From the NCBI GenBank assembly GCA_902521005.1, contig CABYPZ010000011.1, positions 1 to 35,918 of the forward strand: 35,918 bases of DNA, read 5' to 3'. Under the pieces are notes generated by a model. The model saw nothing but the letters and a program-made list of their open reading frames with translations. It did no database searches and was not told the origin of the DNA. A program made the position numbers and the translations under genes. Numbering within the stretch: position 1 is the stretch's first letter; each line of letters starts with the position of its first letter. This DNA is from an uncultured Pelagibacteraceae bacterium (lineage in GTDB: Bacteria > Pseudomonadota > Alphaproteobacteria > Pelagibacterales > Pelagibacteraceae). Shown here piece after piece: positions 32,682 through 35,918 of this stretch.

Positions 32682-33763
32682 TTCTTCTCAACATAGATTG
32701 ATTGGCTAGGAAATGCAAAAGAGGCATTGTTTTTTTCTACAATATTTTTTATTTCTATTGCTAATCTTTCTTTTACTTCTAACCAATTTTCCCAACTATC
32801 AGAATTTGTAAAACATCTTACATACATATCAATGGAACTGTCTGAAAATTTATCTACTCTCACAGCGTAACCAATTTTAGTGTTAAAATCTTCATGTGAT
32901 TTAATATAGTTTTCAATTTGGTCTCTTATTATTTTAAGTTGTTCAACAGTTGTATCGTATTGTAAAGTTATCACCCAACTGATAATCCAATTAGTAGTTT
33001 GACTAACATTTATTACAGCATTTTCTGCAAACTGGAAATTAGGAATTATCGCTAGTGATTTATCAAATTTTCTTATAGTTGTTGATCTAAAACCAATTCT
33101 TTCAACTATACCTTCTATTATTCCTTCAACTAAAATCCAATCTCCCATCTTAAATCTTTTTTCTACTAAAACTAATATTCCCGATATTAAGTTTTTAAAT
33201 AAATCTTGCGCTCCTAATGCAACGGCAACACCAAAAAGACCTAGTCCAGCGATTATTGGTCCTATTTTAATTCCCCAAAGCTCTAGAACTGCTGCGGCAC
33301 CTAAAATAAAAATCAGTATTTTTAAAGATTTAATAATCCAACCAACAAGTTCTCTAGTTAAAATTTTACCTAGTCCACTTAAAATATAAGATATTGGTTC
33401 AATGATTTGATGAATTATCCAAAAAAGAAGAATTGTAATTAATGTTCTATTTATATTATCAACAAAGCTTCTAGTATCTTCAGAAAAAGACATATAGTAA
33501 CTTGCAATAAAAAAACCTAAAACAATTGGTAAAAACCTGGCAGGTCCTACCATTGCACTTACAAATGTATCATCTAATTTATTTGTAGTTCTTTTAGAAA
33601 TTATTTCTAATTTTCTTATAATAAGTTTACTAATCAGACCTCTAAATATTAAGAAGATTAAAAATATCCCTAAACCAATTAAAATCTCAAATATATCAAC
33701 TCCTAAAATCCCTCTATCCCAAACTGATAAAAATAAACTTTTAAAATTAGCAAATAATTCCAT
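32678..33763 (-). CDS. Mechanosensitive ion channel of the MscS family
   Basis: Inner-membrane channel that opens under membrane tension to release solutes on osmotic downshift. The 361-residue protein has an N-terminal set of helices (about 24-44, 73-90, 105-125 and 140-165), then the pore helix and beta domain IIAGLGLFGVAVALGAQDLFKNLISG (about 167-192) followed by KRFKMGDWILVEG, the MscS signature. The C-terminal alpha/beta vestibule follows. It is larger than E. coli MscS because of extra N-terminal helices. It lies 2 bases after hemD, in a run hemC-hemD-mscS-yggT-folD. Confidence 0.95.
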   Translation of the reverse strand: MELFANFKSLFLSVWDRGILGVDIFEILIGLGIFLIFLIFRGLISKLIIRKLEIISKRTTNKLDDTFVSAMVGPARFLPIVLGFFIASYYMSFSEDTRSFVDNINRTLITILLFWIIHQIIEPISYILSGLGKILTRELVGWIIKSLKILIFILGAAAVLELWGIKIGPIIAGLGLFGVAVALGAQDLFKNLISGILVLVEKRFKMGDWILVEGIIEGIVERIGFRSTTIRKFDKSLAIIPNFQFAENAVINVSQTTNWIISWVITLQYDTTVEQLKIIRDQIENYIKSHEDFNTKIGYAVRVDKFSDSSIDMYVRCFTNSDSWENWLEVKERLAIEIKNIVEKNNASFAFPSQSIYVEKK

Positions 33764-33765
33764 AA

Positions 33766-34464
33766 CTAAATTTTATATAGCAAATATTCCTCTTCACCAG
33801 CATTAAATATAAAGATTTTTTTCCATTTAATATTGTTAAGAACTGAGGATATTTTTTCACTCATACACATCAGGTTAGTATTCATCCAGATGTCAGTTAA
33901 ATTATAAATTTTCATTAAATTTAAGAAACTGAGTGCACTATTTTGTGAATATATATAAACAATGTCAGGTATATTGTTTTTTAAATCTTCTATAAATTTT
34001 TCATCAATATTATTAATTGGCTTTGCAGTATAATTCACAATCCTTTTTACATCATATCCTAAAGATTTTAATTCTTTATCAAGATCCTTTGAAATTATTT
34101 CTCCACTTATATAAAGAATTTTTCCATCAGATGAATTAAAATTTCTAAGTATTATCTCTTTTAAATTTCTTACATTGCCTTCAGCTGTAATTATATTTTG
34201 AAAACCTAGGCTTAAAGCTTTGTTTTCTGTAGCTGTACCTACACAAAAACAATAAATATTTTTATCAACTTCTTTTGTATTTAAAAATTTTAAACTATTA
34301 GCACTTGTAAAAATAAGTGCTTTATAATCTTTAAAGTTAATATTCTCATGTTCTATTCTTTGAATTTCAATAACTGGCATATATGATACTTTATGACCTA
34401 AATCATTAAACTTTAAAATTAAATCTTTGCTATCATCTAGGGATCGTGTGAATAAAATATGCAT
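33766..34464 (-). CDS. hemD: Uroporphyrinogen-III synthase
   Basis: Cytoplasmic enzyme that closes hydroxymethylbilane to uroporphyrinogen III in haem, sirohaem and B12 synthesis. The 232-residue protein starts with the typical ILFTRSLDDS segment and has two similar alpha/beta halves: ALIFTSANSLKFL near residue 49 and VYIYSQNSALSFL near 168, each matching the FTSxNaV-type element. Sequence conservation in this family is always low. Position one base after hemC makes the assignment secure. Confidence 0.92.
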   Translation of the reverse strand: MHILFTRSLDDSKDLILKFNDLGHKVSYMPVIEIQRIEHENINFKDYKALIFTSANSLKFLNTKEVDKNIYCFCVGTATENKALSLGFQNIITAEGNVRNLKEIILRNFNSSDGKILYISGEIISKDLDKELKSLGYDVKRIVNYTAKPINNIDEKFIEDLKNNIPDIVYIYSQNSALSFLNLMKIYNLTDIWMNTNLMCMSEKISSVLNNIKWKKIFIFNAGEEEYLLYKI

Positions 34465-34465
34465 T

Positions 34466-35389
34466 TTATTTTTTATAATTACCTTTTGATTGTCTCTTTA
34501 AATTCTCACCTACTTCTAAACCTAATTCATTTGCTTGACTAATATTTTTTGAAGATTTAACGTAATATCTTTCATTTCCATCTAAAGAAAAAAGTTCAGC
34601 TTTTAATTCTATAGTATCATTTTTTATACTTGAATATACTCCAATTGCTGTTTCACAATCTCCATCTAAAACCTTTAAAACACTTCTTTCAGATTGAACA
34701 CTAAAATATGTTTGCTTGTGATTTATTTTGTTTAATAAAATTTTTATAAAATTATCATCTACTTTAGACTGAAGAGCAATTACACCTTGTCCAGCACTTG
34801 GTAACATCTCATCTACAGAAAATATATGTGAAACATAACTATCTAAATCAAGAGAAAAAATTCCAGCACTTGCTAAGACCGTGGCATCATATAAATCTTC
34901 CCTGACTTTATTAATTCTAGTATCTACATTTCCTCTTATTAATTTATAACTTAAATCTTTTCTTAATTGTTTTAATTGAAATTCTCTTCTAAATGAAGAG
35001 GTACCAATTATTGAATTAGGTTTTAAATTTTCAAATCTCATTTTATCTTTTGAAATTAATACTTCACGAGCATCATTTCTTTTCAAAAAGGAGTTTGTAA
35101 TAAGACCATTCGTTTCTTGTGAAGGCATGTCCTTTAGCGCATGAATTGCAATACTTATTTTGTCATCAAGCAATTCATCTTCGATCTGTTTAGAAAAAAG
35201 TCCTTTACCACCTATTTCAGACAATCTTACTTTTTGATTTTTATCACCAGCAGTTTTAATTGTTTTTATTTCAACTTCATTGATATTGAATTCTGTTGCA
35301 AATTTTAAAATTTCCTGTCGAGCTTTTTTGGCATAAATAAGTGCTAATTTGCTTCCTCTTGATCCTATAATAATTTTTTTGCTTTTCAT
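34466..35389 (-). CDS. hemC: Hydroxymethylbilane synthase (porphobilinogen deaminase)
   Basis: Polymerises four porphobilinogen units to hydroxymethylbilane on a covalent dipyrromethane cofactor. The 307-residue protein has IGSRGSKLALI at the start, the catalytic Asp87 in HALKDMPS, the arginine-rich GTSSFRREFQL (about 129-139) and Cys245 in LDGDCETAIG, the cofactor attachment site. Length is normal. Order hemC then hemD, with tsaD divergent, is conserved in alphaproteobacteria. Supplying haem precursors, it complements the ccm genes elsewhere in the window. Confidence 0.97.
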   Translation of the reverse strand: MKSKKIIIGSRGSKLALIYAKKARQEILKFATEFNINEVEIKTIKTAGDKNQKVRLSEIGGKGLFSKQIEDELLDDKISIAIHALKDMPSQETNGLITNSFLKRNDAREVLISKDKMRFENLKPNSIIGTSSFRREFQLKQLRKDLSYKLIRGNVDTRINKVREDLYDATVLASAGIFSLDLDSYVSHIFSVDEMLPSAGQGVIALQSKVDDNFIKILLNKINHKQTYFSVQSERSVLKVLDGDCETAIGVYSSIKNDTIELKAELFSLDGNERYYVKSSKNISQANELGLEVGENLKRQSKGNYKK

Positions 35390-35445
35390 TTAATTAATTT
35401 ATACTCCATATTTAAATTGAGAATTAAAAATTATTAAAAATAAAT

Positions 35446-35918
35446 ATGTCAAAAAAACCTGTAATTCTTGGAATTGAGTCTAGCTGTGATGAAACTGCTG
35501 TTGCAATAATTAGAGAAAAAAGCGATGGAAGAGCAGAAATTCTCTCAAATATTATCTCAAGCCAAGTTGATGTTCATAAAGAGTTTGGTGGTGTTGTTCC
35601 TGAATTAGCAGCAAGATCACACATTGAAAAAATTGATATCATCGCTCAAAAAGCGTTGGAGGTAAGTAATATAAAATTAGAAGATGTTGATGCTGTTGCA
35701 GCAACTGCTGGCCCAGGTTTAATTGTATGTTTATCTGTTGGATTAAATTTTGCAAAAGCAATTTCAGCATCAATAAAAAAACCTTTTATTGCTGTTAACC
35801 ATCTTGAAGGTCATGCTTTAAGCCCAAAATTAAATTCAGATATTGAATACCCTTATTTATTATTATTAATATCTGGAGGTCATAGTCAATACTTGCTGGT
35901 TGAAGGATTAGGAAAATA
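35446..35918 (+). CDS. tsaD: tRNA N6-adenosine threonylcarbamoyltransferase TsaD (partial, runs off right edge)
   Basis: Catalytic subunit of the t6A37 tRNA modification machinery. About 157 residues are visible from ATG at 35446: [16 protein letters not shown] near the start, then [16 protein letters not shown], and the metal-binding [11 protein letters not shown] followed by [16 protein letters not shown]. These are the canonical TsaD/Gcp segments. The remainder lies outside the window. It is divergent from hemC, with 56 AT-rich bases between the two starts that must hold both promoters. Confidence 0.96.
   Translation, partial: MSKKPVILGIESSCDETAVAIIREKSDGRAEILSNIISSQVDVHKEFGGVVPELAARSHIEKIDIIAQKALEVSNIKLEDVDAVAATAGPGLIVCLSVGLNFAKAISASIKKPFIAVNHLEGHALSPKLNSDIEYPYLLLLISGGHSQYLLVEGLGK

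Noticed and set aside
1-35918. CRISPR arrays, insertion sequences, prophage, toxin-antitoxin pairs, defence systems
   Set aside because: No regularly spaced repeats, transposase-like or phage-like proteins, or paired small toxin genes were seen on either strand.

Overview
The window looks like a chromosomal segment of a SAR11-type alphaproteobacterium (Pelagibacterales). The DNA is strongly AT-rich, genes abut or overlap by a few bases, and almost no spacer remains. The gene order is alphaproteobacterial (ffh-rpsP, dapF-ftsY, hemD-hemC beside tsaD, a DUF2794 gene). I see no rRNA, tRNA, CRISPR array, insertion sequence, phage gene or integrase. No gene-free stretch exceeds about 180 bases.

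Layout. 1-3554: rpsP (cut by the left edge) and ffh on the minus strand, then divergent dapF-ftsY. The 158-base gap between ffh and dapF holds a relatively GC-rich RNA with three hairpins, placed as the ffh leader. 3547-21701: about 18 kb with every gene on the minus strand. In transcription order these are hspQ; ccmC-D-E-F-G-H (cytochrome c maturation); a PagL-like outer membrane protein; two tandem FMN-dependent 2-hydroxy-acid oxidases; an aminotransferase; a GlcD-like FAD dehydrogenase; an NAD(P)-dependent 2-hydroxyacid dehydrogenase; a TRAP transporter (binding protein, then small and large membrane subunits); an amidase; a 58-residue two-helix membrane protein; an EamA-type exporter; an alpha/beta hydrolase; and an unknown exported protein. 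21780-27379: yciB and a DUF2794 gene, a Bax-inhibitor-1 homologue on the minus strand, then an aldo/keto reductase, an IalB-like protein, argG and an unusual photolyase-like flavoprotein. 27374-31536: a class I glutamine amidotransferase, a 42-residue zinc-ribbon protein (DUF2256), a cryptochrome/photolyase-family protein, a divergent SDR protein and a PQQ-type sugar dehydrogenase. 31533-35918: folD, a YggT protein, an MscS channel, hemD, hemC, and the start of tsaD running off the right edge.

How the genes work together. The TRAP system resembles the 2-oxo acid/lactate-binding group. It lies directly downstream of four oxidoreductases covering both stereochemical routes between 2-hydroxy and 2-oxo acids, plus an aminotransferase. 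This suggests a module that imports and oxidises small 2-hydroxy acids (lactate, glycolate or relatives) and feeds electrons to respiration. The ccm genes just upstream serve the same respiratory chain. The photolyase-rich segment fits a sunlit-ocean organism.

The points most worth a second look are the ffh leader RNA; a stem-loop at the predicted 5' end of the ccm transcript; the 2-hydroxy-acid module with its built-in amidase and intra-operon terminator; a near-identical 84-base tract shared by the two FMN oxidase genes; a photolyase-like protein with its domains in swapped order; a cryptochrome-family protein that seems to lack its iron-sulfur ligands; and the tiny DUF2256 gene coupled to it.
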